The notes below the pieces were generated by a model. It did no database searches. It had not been told where the DNA came from and worked only from the letters and a program-made list of their open reading frames with translations. A DNA stretch of 64,000 bases from Mesorhizobium temperatum (lineage in GTDB: Bacteria; Pseudomonadota; Alphaproteobacteria; Rhizobiales; Rhizobiaceae). The translations under genes and the position numbers were made by a program. Numbering within the stretch: position 1 is the first letter of the stretch; each line of letters starts with the position of its first letter. Below, in pieces: positions 52,436 to 60,546 of the stretch. The stretch is taken from NCBI RefSeq assembly GCF_002284575.1, contig NZ_NPKJ01000075.1, positions 186,001-250,000 of the forward strand, given 5' to 3'.

Positions 52436-52567
52436 GGTCACCTCCGTGCTGCTGGTTTCTCACACCTTCAACTCACCAGCGGCGGAAAAGGCTCCGCCAT
52501 CACATTTTTAACGAATTCGGCTGCCCGGCAGTCCGATGGAGACGTCCGTCCGCATGATGTCGGCGAC

Positions 52568-52592
52568 GGAACCATGCGGCGGCGGCTTTGTT
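52568..52592 (+). promoter_or_regulatory. Candidate EcfG/RpoE2-type promoter of the nucleotidyltransferase-phosphoesterase pair
   Basis: Plus-strand GGAACC, 18 bases after GGAAC, then TT (TTTGTTAAGG). It points to the gene at 52638 and argues against the longer reading that would start at 52536, upstream of this promoter. Confidence 0.5.
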
Positions 52593-52637
52593 AAGGACGG
52601 ACAGCTGCAGGTTGCTGGGCTTCGGAGCCACGATTTC

Positions 52638-53450
52638 ATGACCAACGATTCTCCAACGGGAGGCGCCATCCCGGCATCCGTTCCGACGATCGATGCGAAA
52701 GCGGCGCCGACGCTTCAGCACGCCGAGGCCGAGGTCTTTTATACAGAGGCGATCCGCGAACTCGCCGCGACGGACATTCCCTTTCTTGTCGCCGGCACCT
52801 ACGCGGTGAGCGCCTATACGGGCGTCACGCGCCAGACGAAGGACCTCGACATCTTCTGCAAGGCCGGCGACTACGCCCGCATCCTCGCCCATTTCAAGCA
52901 AGCCGGCTATGCGGTCGAGATCGTGGACGACCGATGGCTTGGAAAGGTCTTCAAAAGCACGCATTTTTTTGACGTCATATTCGCATCGGCAAATGGCACC
53001 ATGCCGGTCGGCGACCAGTGGCTGGAGCATGCACGGCAGATCGAGCTGCTGGGCAGTCAGGTGCGGATCGTAGGTCCGACCGAGCTTATCTGGTCCAAAT
53101 GCTTCATCCAGGACAGACGCCGCCACGACGGCGCCGACATCGCTCATACCATCCTCAAGGCGCAGGATCAGATCGATTGGCACCGGCTGCTTTCCTACCT
53201 CGAAGTTCACTGGGAGGTGCTGTTGATGCAGCTTCTGAATTTTCGATGGATCTATCCGAGCGAGCGCGATCACATTCCCGCCTGGCTGCTGGACGAATTG
53301 CTTGACCGGCTCGCCAAGCAGAGGGAGTTGCCTACTCCCCGAATGAAGATCTGCCGCGGGCGCCTGCTTTCGCCGACCGACTACGAGATCGACGTCAAGG
53401 AATGGGGATTTGCCGGCGTCGGCGGAACAGGAGAATTTCGTGATGGCTGA
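52638..53450 (+). CDS. Nucleotidyltransferase-fold protein
   Basis: A 270-residue soluble protein. The region VAGTYAVSAYTGVTRQTKDLDIF (positions 51-73) has the Gly-rich loop and the D69-x-D71 pair of the minimal nucleotidyltransferase fold (the AbiEii/DUF6036-like group). WSKCFIQDRRRHDGADI and WHRLLSYLEVHWEVL follow. The catalytic activity and acceptor are unknown. Start chosen from the upstream promoter, with a distant CGGAG; uncertain. Its end overlaps the metallophosphoesterase gene by 8 bases, so the two proteins are made together. Confidence 0.75.
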   Translation: MTNDSPTGGAIPASVPTIDAKAAPTLQHAEAEVFYTEAIRELAATDIPFLVAGTYAVSAYTGVTRQTKDLDIFCKAGDYARILAHFKQAGYAVEIVDDRWLGKVFKSTHFFDVIFASANGTMPVGDQWLEHARQIELLGSQVRIVGPTELIWSKCFIQDRRRHDGADIAHTILKAQDQIDWHRLLSYLEVHWEVLLMQLLNFRWIYPSERDHIPAWLLDELLDRLAKQRELPTPRMKICRGRLLSPTDYEIDVKEWGFAGVGGTGEFRDG

Positions 53451-54195
53451 GAAGCGCACAACTGCCACGGCAACGGTTGGGAACGGCGGCACCGTCAAGA
53501 TTGCGGCTGTCGGCGACCTGCATGTGAAGGAAGACGCCCAGGCCTCTTGTCGTGATCTCTTCGGCGAGGTCTCGCGCGAAGCGGACGTCCTCGTGCTCAC
53601 TGGCGACCTTACCAATCTCGGCAAGCCGCGTGAGGCCGAAATCCTTGCGGAGGATTTGCGCGCCTGCGCAATCCCGGTCGTCGCCGTGCTCGGCAACCAT
53701 GACTATGAATCCGGTGCGGTCGAGGACGTCGCCCACATTCTTCGGCAGGCGGGCGTCCATCTTCTTGACGGCCAGACGACGGAAATCAAGGAGGTCGGCT
53801 TTGTCGGCGTGAAAGGTTTTATTGGCGGTTTTGGATCACGCATGCTCGGCTCCTTCGGCGAGCCGGCGATCAAGGCGATGGTCGCCGAAAGCGTCAGCGA
53901 GTCGATGCGGCTCGAAAACGCAATGCGGCAGGTTCGCACCAATCGTACGGTTGTCGTCCTGCACTACGCTCCGGTGGTCGAGACGGTCGCCGGCGAACCA
54001 TTGGAGATTTTTCCGTTCCTGGGCTCGTCGCGGCTGGCGGAGACGATCGATCGGTTCAAGGTCAGCGCCGTGGTGCATGGCCACGCGCATCGCGGCGTCT
54101 ATGAAGGTCGCACGCCCGGCGGTGCCCCGGTCTACAACGTCGCCATGCACGTGGCGAAGCCGACCGGCCGTCCCTACGCTTTACTCGAAATCTGA
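53443..54195 (+). CDS. Calcineurin-like metallophosphoesterase
   Basis: A 250-residue enzyme with all blocks of the dinuclear metallophosphoesterase fold: VGDLHVKED, LTGDLTNLG, VLGNHDYES and HGHAHRGVYEG, plus HYAPV. Such enzymes hydrolyse phosphomonoesters or diesters, including nucleotides. Coupled by overlap to the nucleotidyltransferase-fold gene, with AGGAGAA before the ATG at 53443. Together they could make and remove the same nucleotide modification or messenger; this is inference. Confidence 0.9.
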   Translation: MAEKRTTATATVGNGGTVKIAAVGDLHVKEDAQASCRDLFGEVSREADVLVLTGDLTNLGKPREAEILAEDLRACAIPVVAVLGNHDYESGAVEDVAHILRQAGVHLLDGQTTEIKEVGFVGVKGFIGGFGSRMLGSFGEPAIKAMVAESVSESMRLENAMRQVRTNRTVVVLHYAPVVETVAGEPLEIFPFLGSSRLAETIDRFKVSAVVHGHAHRGVYEGRTPGGAPVYNVAMHVAKPTGRPYALLEI

Positions 54196-54212
54196 AACAC
54201 CCTGCGCGTGGT

Positions 54213-54254
54213 TAGAGCGGGACACGTTTAAGTTGAACTAGACATCCCGCTCTA
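54213..54254 (+). terminator. Hairpin terminator after the metallophosphoesterase gene
   Basis: TAGAGCGGGA and TCCCGCTCTA form a 10-base stem around a 22-base loop, followed by TCTGTTTGTTTT. Such AGAGCGGGA hairpins also occur as dispersed repeats in rhizobia, so it may be both repeat and terminator. Confidence 0.6.
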
Positions 54255-54305
54255 TCTGTTTGTTTTAGCCGCATTTCTGCGACGCCAAGTGATTCCACTT
54301 GGCTG

Positions 54306-55496
54306 CTAGCGGTCGATCTCGCCGAACACTATATCGAGCGACCCGATGATCGCGGCGACATCGGCGATCATGTGCCCCCGCGACAGAAAATCCATTGCTT
54401 GCAGATGGGCAAAGGACGGCGCGCGGATCTTGCATCGATAGGGAATATTGCTGCCGTTCGAAACCAGATAGACGCCGAACTCGCCCTTCGGCGCCTCCAC
54501 CGCGGCATAGACCTCTCCGGCGGGCACGCGAACGCCCTCCGTATAGAGTTTGAAATGGTGGATGGTCGCTTCCATCGAGCGTTTCATCGTTGCCCGCGGC
54601 GGCGGCGTGATCTTGTGGTTCGGAATCGCCACCGGCCCTTGGCCTTCCGGCGATCGCAATTTCTCCAGACATTGCCTCATGATCCGCACCGATTGGCGCA
54701 TTTCCTCCATGCGGACGAGATAGCGGTCATAGCAGTCGCCGTTCTTGCCGATGGGAATGTCGAAATCCATCTCGGGGTAGCACTCATATGGCTGCGCCTT
54801 GCGCAAATCCCATGCCGCGCCCGATCCGCGCACCATCGGGCCGGAGAAGCCCCAGGCCCAGGCGTCGTCGAGGCCGATCACGCCGACATCGACGTTGCGC
54901 TGCTTGAAGATGCGGTTTTCGGTGAGCAACTCGTCGAGGTTGCCGCAGACCTTGAGGAACGGATCGCAGAAATTCCAGATGTCGTCCAAGAGCTTCGGAG
55001 GCAGGTCCTGGTGCACGCCGCCGACCCTGAAATAATTCGCATGCATGCGGGCGCCGGAGGCGCGCTCGTAGAAGACCATCAGCTTCTCGCGCTCGGCGAA
55101 ACCCCAGAGGGGCGGGGTCAGCGCGCCGATATCCATGGCCTGCGTCGTGACGTTGAGGAGATGCGACAGAAGCCGGCCGATTTCGCAAAAGAGGACACGG
55201 ATGAGCTGTCCGCGCCTGGGAACCGATATTTCGAGCAGCTTCTCGGCGGCGAGGCAGAACGCATGCTCCTGGTTCATCGGCGCGACATAGTCGAGCCGGT
55301 CGAAATAGGGCAGGGCCTGCAGATAGTTCTTGTACTCGATGAGTTTTTCCGTGCCGCGGTGGAGCAGGCCGATATGGGGATCGGCACGCTCGACGATCTC
55401 GCCGTCCAGTTCCAGCACCAGCCGCAGGACGCCGTGAGCCGAGGGATGCTGCGGCCCGAAGTTGAGGGTGAAGTTGCGAACTGCGGCTTCGACCAT
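54306..55496 (-). CDS. nuoD: NADH-quinone oxidoreductase subunit D, solitary copy
   Basis: A 396-residue homologue of the 49-kDa subunit of complex I: RNFTLNFGPQHPSAHGVLRL at the N-terminus, HIGLLHRGTEKLIEYK, MNQEHAFCLA, and a C-terminus ending DIVFGEIDR, all NuoD hallmarks. NuoD lies at the quinone site of the peripheral arm. No other nuo gene is in the window; neighbours are unrelated, so this is an orphan paralogue rather than part of the main nuo operon. The start at 55496 is where NuoD proteins begin. Confidence 0.93.
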   Translation of the reverse strand: MVEAAVRNFTLNFGPQHPSAHGVLRLVLELDGEIVERADPHIGLLHRGTEKLIEYKNYLQALPYFDRLDYVAPMNQEHAFCLAAEKLLEISVPRRGQLIRVLFCEIGRLLSHLLNVTTQAMDIGALTPPLWGFAEREKLMVFYERASGARMHANYFRVGGVHQDLPPKLLDDIWNFCDPFLKVCGNLDELLTENRIFKQRNVDVGVIGLDDAWAWGFSGPMVRGSGAAWDLRKAQPYECYPEMDFDIPIGKNGDCYDRYLVRMEEMRQSVRIMRQCLEKLRSPEGQGPVAIPNHKITPPPRATMKRSMEATIHHFKLYTEGVRVPAGEVYAAVEAPKGEFGVYLVSNGSNIPYRCKIRAPSFAHLQAMDFLSRGHMIADVAAIIGSLDIVFGEIDR

Positions 55497-55569
55497 GACG
55501 GTGTTCCCGCTGTACTGGGTTTTTACGGCTGAAGCCGAGCGGTCCGGTCAGCCACGCCCGGACCGCCGA

Positions 55570-56004
55570 TCAGGTCGTTGTCTGGATGATCAGCGTCAGC
55601 ATGCCGTCGCCATCGATGTTGGCGGCAACAACTTGCGAGGAATCCAGTCCGCTCGCCGCCAGCGCCGTTGCTGCCTGCGGCGACGCATCGATCGAGCTCT
55701 GCAGGGTAAGCAGATCTTCAACGCTGGTCTGGGTGATCACGGCCTCGGCTTGTGTCTTGAGTTCCGGAGGCAAATCCTCGAGGGCGACGATCGCAATGCC
55801 AGTAAAGTTCTGGTCGGTGAAACCTTGATCCGGCAGGGCTTGATCCGGCAGGGCTTGGTCAGGCGGCGTTTGGTCAGGCAGAGCTGGATCGGGCAGGGCT
55901 TCCGGGGGTGCGATTTGGGGAAGCTGCGGGTCGGTGGATTGCGCGTGGATTGGCTGCGCCAAGGCCAATCCCGAAAGGGCGGCAATTGTCGTCAACATGC
56001 GCAT
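55570..56004 (-). CDS. Exported protein with Pro-Asp-Gln repeats
   Basis: A 144-residue protein. A signal peptide (MRMLTTIAALSGLALAQPIHA, cleavage near HAQ-S) is followed by PALPDQTPPDQALPDQALPD-type five-residue repeats and a C-terminal domain of about 90 residues (FTGIAIVALEDLPPELKTQA...). GAAGGA lies before the ATG at 56004. It probably acts in the periplasm. A stress-type promoter lies 55-80 bases upstream. Family unknown. Confidence 0.7.
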   Translation of the reverse strand: MRMLTTIAALSGLALAQPIHAQSTDPQLPQIAPPEALPDPALPDQTPPDQALPDQALPDQGFTDQNFTGIAIVALEDLPPELKTQAEAVITQTSVEDLLTLQSSIDASPQAATALAASGLDSSQVVAANIDGDGMLTLIIQTTT

Positions 56005-56058
56005 GATCGTTCCTTCCGTTTTCCATTTTGCTCGGGGAGGATCACTTGGTGACCACAC

Positions 56059-56083
56059 AACCATTGTGCCGGATTATGGTTCC
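56059..56083 (-). promoter_or_regulatory. Candidate EcfG/RpoE2-type promoter for the 55570-56004 gene
   Basis: Minus-strand GGAACC, 18 bases after GGAAC, TT (AATGGTTGTG), 55 bases before the start codon. It nearly shares its -10 side with the site at 10559-10583. Confidence 0.55.
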
Positions 56084-56140
56084 CGTCCGTCACGGATATG
56101 GCCATGGTGGAGCCTATCCCGTCGCGCTTGGTCGAAAGAT

Positions 56141-56165
56141 GGAACGATTCCGACAGGCGTTCATT
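56141..56165 (+). promoter_or_regulatory. Candidate EcfG/RpoE2-type promoter of the CBS protein gene
   Basis: Plus-strand GGAACG, 18 bases after GGAAC, TT (TTCATTCTC), 60 bases before the 56226 start. The -10 side is less typical than in the other sites. Confidence 0.4.
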
Positions 56166-56225
56166 CTCCCCTGATCACACCTTGATCACAGGATCGGCGG
56201 GGCGCTGCACCTCGAGGAGAAAGCC

Positions 56226-56663
56226 ATGAGAATCAGCGAGTGCATGACACAGAATGTTAAGGTCGCCAGTCCGGACCAGTCCTTGCGGGACGCCGCACGA
56301 GCCATGGCCGATCTTGACGCCGGTGTTCTGCCCGTCGGGGAGAATGACCGGCTGGTCGGTATGGTCACGGACCGCGACATTGCAGTGCGTGGGATCGCGG
56401 AGGGCAGAGGTCCCGACGCCAAGATCAGGGACGTGATGAGCGCGGAGGTACAATGCTGCTTTGATGACCAGGAAGTCGGCGATGTCCTTCAGAATATGCG
56501 CGATCTCAAACTGCGGCGAATGCCGGTGATCAGCCGCGACCGGCGATTGGTTGGCATTGTCTCGCTCGGCGACCTCGCCACGAATGGCGAGCCCGCCTGG
56601 GCCGGCGAAGCGCTGGGCGGCATCTCGCAGCCGGGCGGCAACCATTCGCAAACGGCGCACTGA
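56226..56663 (+). CDS. CBS-domain pair protein
   Basis: A 145-residue stand-alone CBS protein: two CBS repeats (about residues 7-60 and 73-125) with LVGMVTDRDIAVRG and LVGIVSLGDLA as the paired signatures. CBS pairs bind adenosine nucleotides such as AMP, ATP or NAD and act as energy sensors. GAGGAGAAAG precedes the ATG. It is divergent from the exported repeat protein, and both have GGAAC-type promoters in the shared 221-base gap. Confidence 0.92.
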   Translation: MRISECMTQNVKVASPDQSLRDAARAMADLDAGVLPVGENDRLVGMVTDRDIAVRGIAEGRGPDAKIRDVMSAEVQCCFDDQEVGDVLQNMRDLKLRRMPVISRDRRLVGIVSLGDLATNGEPAWAGEALGGISQPGGNHSQTAH

Positions 56664-56809
56664 TGCATCATACCAGATTTGAGGTTCCTGCTCGATCGAC
56701 GGCATCTGCGTTCAGGAAGTTCGGATCCAAAACCGCACTGGGTTCACTCCTTTGCGCCACAGCGCCGTGCGTTCGTTCGGACGCGGAAGGACGCTGTGGC
56801 GCTTGGTTT

Positions 56810-56858
56810 GCGCATGATCCCCAGCGAAAAATCGATTCCGATTTCCGGGGTCATGCGT
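56810..56858. repeat. Palindromic repeat GCGCATGATCCCC...GGGGTCATGCGTC
   Basis: CGCATGATCCCC (56811-56822) faces GGGGTCATGCG (56847-56857) around an A/T-rich centre GAAAAATCGATTCCGATTTC. It is the CATGATCC/GGATCATG kind of short dispersed palindrome common in rhizobia. It lies 10 bases beyond the stop of the SnoaL-like gene. The rest of 56664-56868 shows nothing I recognise. Confidence 0.6.
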
Positions 56859-56868
56859 CGGCCCGACG

Positions 56869-57228
56869 CTACGCAATGGAGAATCGATCGATGACCCACA
56901 GCCATGTCCCGTCGCCTTGGCGGCGGGCGACCTCGGCGGTTACGGTGCCATCGGGAAGACGGGTTGACGTGAGTGCCAAGTCTCCGCTGACAACAGCCGG
57001 GGCCTGATCTCCGGCAGCAAATTTTCGGCCCGTTGCGGTGATCTCCGCGAAGAGTGCCCGGATCGCTTCGCGGCCACGCGTCAGTCGGCCGTCACCGCTG
57101 TCGACGACGGCATGCGACTCAAAAAGCGCGGCCATGCCGTCGATGTCTCCCGCCCACTGCCGGAAGATCAGCAGGCGCTCCAGATCCTGGGGATCACGCG
57201 CCGATTCACGGCTTGGTTCATCGGTCAT
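56869..57228 (-). CDS. SnoaL-like/NTF2-fold protein
   Basis: A 119-residue protein with the small alpha+beta NTF2 pattern: an N-terminal helix (ARDPQDLERLLIFRQWAGDI), then FESHAVVDSGDGRLTRGREAIRALF, and a C-terminal strand WLWVIDRFSIA. Such proteins can be small hydrolases or isomerases or ligand binders. GGAGGAG precedes the ATG. Substrate unknown. Confidence 0.82.
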   Translation of the reverse strand: MTDEPSRESARDPQDLERLLIFRQWAGDIDGMAALFESHAVVDSGDGRLTRGREAIRALFAEITATGRKFAAGDQAPAVVSGDLALTSTRLPDGTVTAEVARRQGDGTWLWVIDRFSIA

Positions 57229-57354
57229 GGCGAGACTCCTCCGACGCTCGGTACCAAAGCGTTCGATCCTGCGTCAAGTTTCGTTGGAAGGCGAGCCGCC
57301 GTGTTGCGGCGAAGCTCTGCGATAAGCCCATCGCCAGGTAGAGCAGCTTGGCGA

Positions 57355-57579
57355 TCATCCTCCCCAGCCGACATCGCGGTCCCCAACGCGCCATTCGGCG
57401 GCGCCGGCGCGGCGCCGATGGCTGCGGCTGCCGTTGAGGAAGTCGGCGACCCTTGCCGCCGACTTCGCCGAGGCGAAGGTGAGCAGCCGATCGTGATGGA
57501 CCACGGGCTCGCCGGTCTCATTGTCCCAGATCTCGAACCGGCAGCTTGGGTTCGGTATGGCTTCGAAACGGTTCTTCAT
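57355..57579 (-). CDS. Small hypothetical protein
   Basis: A 74-residue soluble protein: NPSCRFEIWDNETGEPVVHH, then LLTFASAKSAARVADFLNG, and a basic C-terminal tail. The first 55 residues look like a folded conserved domain; the tail may be variable. A weak GGGA lies upstream of the ATG. No family recognised. Confidence 0.55.
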   Translation of the reverse strand: MKNRFEAIPNPSCRFEIWDNETGEPVVHHDRLLTFASAKSAARVADFLNGSRSHRRRAGAAEWRVGDRDVGWGG

Positions 57580-57695
57580 ATCGATGGTCCCGGTGATCGA
57601 CGGACCAAGGTTCCGCGACCCCGACTTACGGATGGCTTACGGGCGTTTTGGATTCTGCTTTTGGCAGCGGGCGCGCTCGCGCGGGTGGCCCTCGG

Positions 57696-58832
57696 CTAGC
57701 TGGCCTTCGGCGCGAGGCGCTGCGCGACATGGTCGGCGATCGCCAGGCTTGACGTCAGGCCGGGGCTCTCGATGCCGAACAAATTGACCAGGCCCTCCAC
57801 GCCGTGCACCGCCGCGTCCTGGATGACGAAGTCGGCATTGGCTTCGCCGGGACCGGAGAGCTTCGGCCGAATGCCGCTGTAGGCCGGCTGCAGACTGCCA
57901 TCGGCCAGGTCCGGCCAGTATTTGCGGATCTCGTCGTAGAAGCGCTCGCCACGCGTTGGATCGACGCGATAGTCGAGTTTATCGGTCCATTCGACGTCGG
58001 GCCCGAAGCGGGCGACGCCATCGAGGTCGAGCGTCAGATGCACACCGAGCCCGCCGGGTTCGGGCACGGGATAGACCAGCCGCGAGAACGGCGCCCGGCC
58101 GGCGATCGAAAAATAATTGCCCTTGGCATAGCGAAGATCTGGCACGAATTGCGGGTCGAACCCGTCAAGCGAGCCGGCAAGTGCCGTGGCGCCAAGCCCG
58201 GCGGCGTTGACGAAGCGCGTGGTGGCGATTTCAAAGCGCTCGCCGCTGGTGCCGTCGATCGTGTCGAGCACGATGCGCCCACCCTCGATGCGGCCCCGAT
58301 CGATCCGGCCAGAGACGATGCGGGTGTTGAGGCTGAGCGCCGCCCCGTGCTCCTCGGCATCGCCCCGCAGCGCAAGCATCAGAGCGTGGCTGTCGATGAT
58401 GCCGGTGGCGGGAGACAAAAGGGCGGCCGTGCACCGCAGCTTCGGCTCCAGCCTGCGCGCCTCTGCTGCGGTCAAGGGCGTCAAATCGCCCGCGCCGCAA
58501 GCAGAGGCGTTGGCCAGGATGGAAGCGAGCACCGGCTCCTGTTCGGCATCCGTGGCGACGATGAGCTTGCCGCAGCGAGCATGCGGGACCGCCCGCTCCT
58601 GGCAATAACGGTAGAGCTTTTCCCGGCCTGGCACGCAGAGCCGGGCCTTCAGCGATCCGGCCGGATAGTAGATGCCGGCATGGATGACCTCGGAATTGCG
58701 CGAACTGGTCCCGGTGCCGATGGCGTTCTCGGCCTCGAGGATCAGGGTATCCATGCCACGCCGCGCCATCTCTCGCGCGATCGCGAGGCCAATGACGCCG
58801 GCGCCGGCGACGATGCAGTCGACATGGTCCAC
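57696..58832 (-). CDS. lhgO: FAD-dependent oxidoreductase, L-2-hydroxyglutarate oxidase-like
   Basis: A 378-residue flavoprotein of the D-amino-acid-oxidase/glycerol-3-phosphate dehydrogenase superfamily. The FAD-binding motif VAGAGVIGLAIAREMARRG is at the N-terminus; SSRNSEVIHAGIYYPAGSLK is characteristic of the LhgO group. It would oxidise L-2-hydroxyglutarate to 2-oxoglutarate. It starts with GTG, with GAGGTGG at proper distance. It is divergent from a class III aminotransferase, so the pair may serve degradation of an amino compound through glutarate-type intermediates. Confidence 0.83.
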   Translation of the reverse strand: MDHVDCIVAGAGVIGLAIAREMARRGMDTLILEAENAIGTGTSSRNSEVIHAGIYYPAGSLKARLCVPGREKLYRYCQERAVPHARCGKLIVATDAEQEPVLASILANASACGAGDLTPLTAAEARRLEPKLRCTAALLSPATGIIDSHALMLALRGDAEEHGAALSLNTRIVSGRIDRGRIEGGRIVLDTIDGTSGERFEIATTRFVNAAGLGATALAGSLDGFDPQFVPDLRYAKGNYFSIAGRAPFSRLVYPVPEPGGLGVHLTLDLDGVARFGPDVEWTDKLDYRVDPTRGERFYDEIRKYWPDLADGSLQPAYSGIRPKLSGPGEANADFVIQDAAVHGVEGLVNLFGIESPGLTSSLAIADHVAQRLAPKAS

Positions 58833-58834
58833 GA

Positions 58835-58960
58835 TCAGGCCACCTCAGCCTTGTTGTTGTGCCTGCTGGTGACCCGTTCGGGGATCAAGTCTTGGCGACG
58901 CGCACCGCCGGCTTGGCGCAGGTTCCGGCGTTTAGCAGCCTCGAAGCTGAAATTCTGCAT
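58835..58960 (-). CDS. Possible small upstream ORF of lhgO
   Basis: A 41-codon frame (MQNFSFEAAKRRNLRQAGG...), basic and hydrophilic. GGAAG lies before its ATG, and its TGA ends two bases before the lhgO GTG, so it could be a leader peptide or a small co-translated protein. No homology can be judged; chance is possible. Confidence 0.3.
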   Translation of the reverse strand: MQNFSFEAAKRRNLRQAGGARRQDLIPERVTSRHNNKAEVA

Positions 58961-59104
58961 GTCTTCCGTCCATCCGCCAGCCCTTCCGAAAGGGCTTGAC
59001 ACCCTTACAAGAAACGGATGCACCAAACAGCATTAATCCAGAGGCCGATGCGCGCGCCGAACGGCGGCAGGACGCACGTCCCGGCATGCAGGACAGGAGC
59101 CATC

Positions 59105-60481
59105 ATGGACGCTCGACCGAATTCTCCCGAAGCCCGCGACATCAGCTACCACATGCACGGCTACACCAATGCCCGCAAGCATGAGGAAGCAGGGCCACTC
59201 GTCATCGAGAAGGGCGACGGCATCTATGTCGAGGATCTCGCCGGCAACCGCTATATCGAGGCGATGGCCGGGCTTTGGAGCGTCGCGGTCGGCTTTTCGG
59301 AGAAGCGGCTGGTCGATGCGGCGGTGCGCCAGATGTCCAAGCTGCCTTACTATCACGACTTCGGCTCCAAATCGCATTCGCCGCTGATCGATCTCGCCGA
59401 GAAGCTGGTGCAGATGGCGCCAGTGCCGATGAGCAAGGCGTATTTCACCAATTCCGGCTCCGAGGCCAACGATACGGCCATGAAGATGATCTGGTACCGG
59501 TCGAATGCGATCGGCCAACCGGCACGCAAGAAGATCATCAGCCGCATTCGCGGTTATCACGGCGTCACCATTGCCTCGGCAAGCCTGACCGGCCTGCCCA
59601 ACAACCACATTTCCTTCGACCTGCCGATCGCCAATGTGCTGCATACGGCGACGCCGCACCATTGGCGCGAGGGGTTGCCAAATGAAAGCGAAGAGCAGTT
59701 TTCGAGCCGGCTTGCCGACGACTTGGAAAAGCTGATCCTGGCCGAAGGACCGGAAACCATCGCTGCCTTCTTCGGCGAGCCGATCATGGGCGCCGGCGGC
59801 GTCATCGTGCCGCCGGCCCGCTACTGGGAGAAGATCCAGGCGGTGCTGTCGAAATACGACATCCTGCTCGTCGCCGACGAGGTGATCTGCGGCTTTGGTC
59901 GAACCGGCGAGATGTTCGGTTCCCAGACCTTCGGCATCAGGCCTGACATCATGGTGCTGTCGAAGCAGATTTCTTCGTCCTATCTGCCGATCTCGGCCCT
60001 GCTGATCAACGAAAAAATGTTCGAGCCGATTGCCGACGAAAGCAATCGCATCGGCACCTTCGGCCACGGCTTCACCGGCGGCGGCCACCCCGTCGCGGCG
60101 GCGGTCGCGTTCGAGAACCTGAAGCTGATCGAGGAGCGCGACCTTGTCGGCAATGCGCGCAGGGTCGGCGCGCATATGCAGAAGCGGCTGCGCGAGCTCG
60201 CTTCGCACCCGCTTGTCGGCGAGGTGCGCGGCGTCGGCCTGATCGCGGCGGTCGAACTGGTCGGCGACAAGGCGAACAAGACGCCGTGGGAGACGGCCGG
60301 CGCGCTGGGCGGGCTCGTCAACTGTTTCATGCAGCAGAACGGCGTCATCTCGCGCAACATGGGCGACGCGGTGGCCTTCTGCCCGCCGCTGATCATCACC
60401 GAGCCACAGGTCGATGAGATGATCGACGCGTTCGAAAGATCGCTTGAAGCCGCCGCCGGGCAGGTCGGATCACCGCGCTGA
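59105..60481 (+). CDS. Class III (omega) aminotransferase
   Basis: A 458-residue PLP enzyme of the ornithine/omega-aminotransferase class. The entry site is YFTNSGSEANDTAMKM, the PLP-contacting Asp lies in LLVADEVICGFGRTG, and the Schiff-base lysine in LSKQISSSYLPISA. It transfers the terminal amino group of an amine or omega-amino acid to a keto-acid. The start at 59105 has CAGGAG upstream; the reading from 59018 is less supported. Upstream, TTGACA at 58996-59001 could be a -35 box, but no clear -10 accompanies it. Followed by a long fold-back repeat. Confidence 0.93.
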   Translation: MDARPNSPEARDISYHMHGYTNARKHEEAGPLVIEKGDGIYVEDLAGNRYIEAMAGLWSVAVGFSEKRLVDAAVRQMSKLPYYHDFGSKSHSPLIDLAEKLVQMAPVPMSKAYFTNSGSEANDTAMKMIWYRSNAIGQPARKKIISRIRGYHGVTIASASLTGLPNNHISFDLPIANVLHTATPHHWREGLPNESEEQFSSRLADDLEKLILAEGPETIAAFFGEPIMGAGGVIVPPARYWEKIQAVLSKYDILLVADEVICGFGRTGEMFGSQTFGIRPDIMVLSKQISSSYLPISALLINEKMFEPIADESNRIGTFGHGFTGGGHPVAAAVAFENLKLIEERDLVGNARRVGAHMQKRLRELASHPLVGEVRGVGLIAAVELVGDKANKTPWETAGALGGLVNCFMQQNGVISRNMGDAVAFCPPLIITEPQVDEMIDAFERSLEAAAGQVGSPR

Positions 60482-60546
60482 ACAGGTCATCGAAAACGCA
60501 GAGGCTGAATGCGCGCTGGTGATTGGCGAAGCCGAAGCGATGTCCA

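Noticed and set aside
57562..57695. Minus-strand GGAACC upstream of the 57355-57579 gene as a thirteenth stress promoter
   Set aside because: At 18 or 19 bases it is followed by GG rather than TT, so it fails the rule used for the other sites.
58981..59025. Sigma-70 promoter before the 59105 aminotransferase from TTGACA at 58996
   Set aside because: No acceptable -10 hexamer at 16-18 bases; only mentioned in the gene entry.
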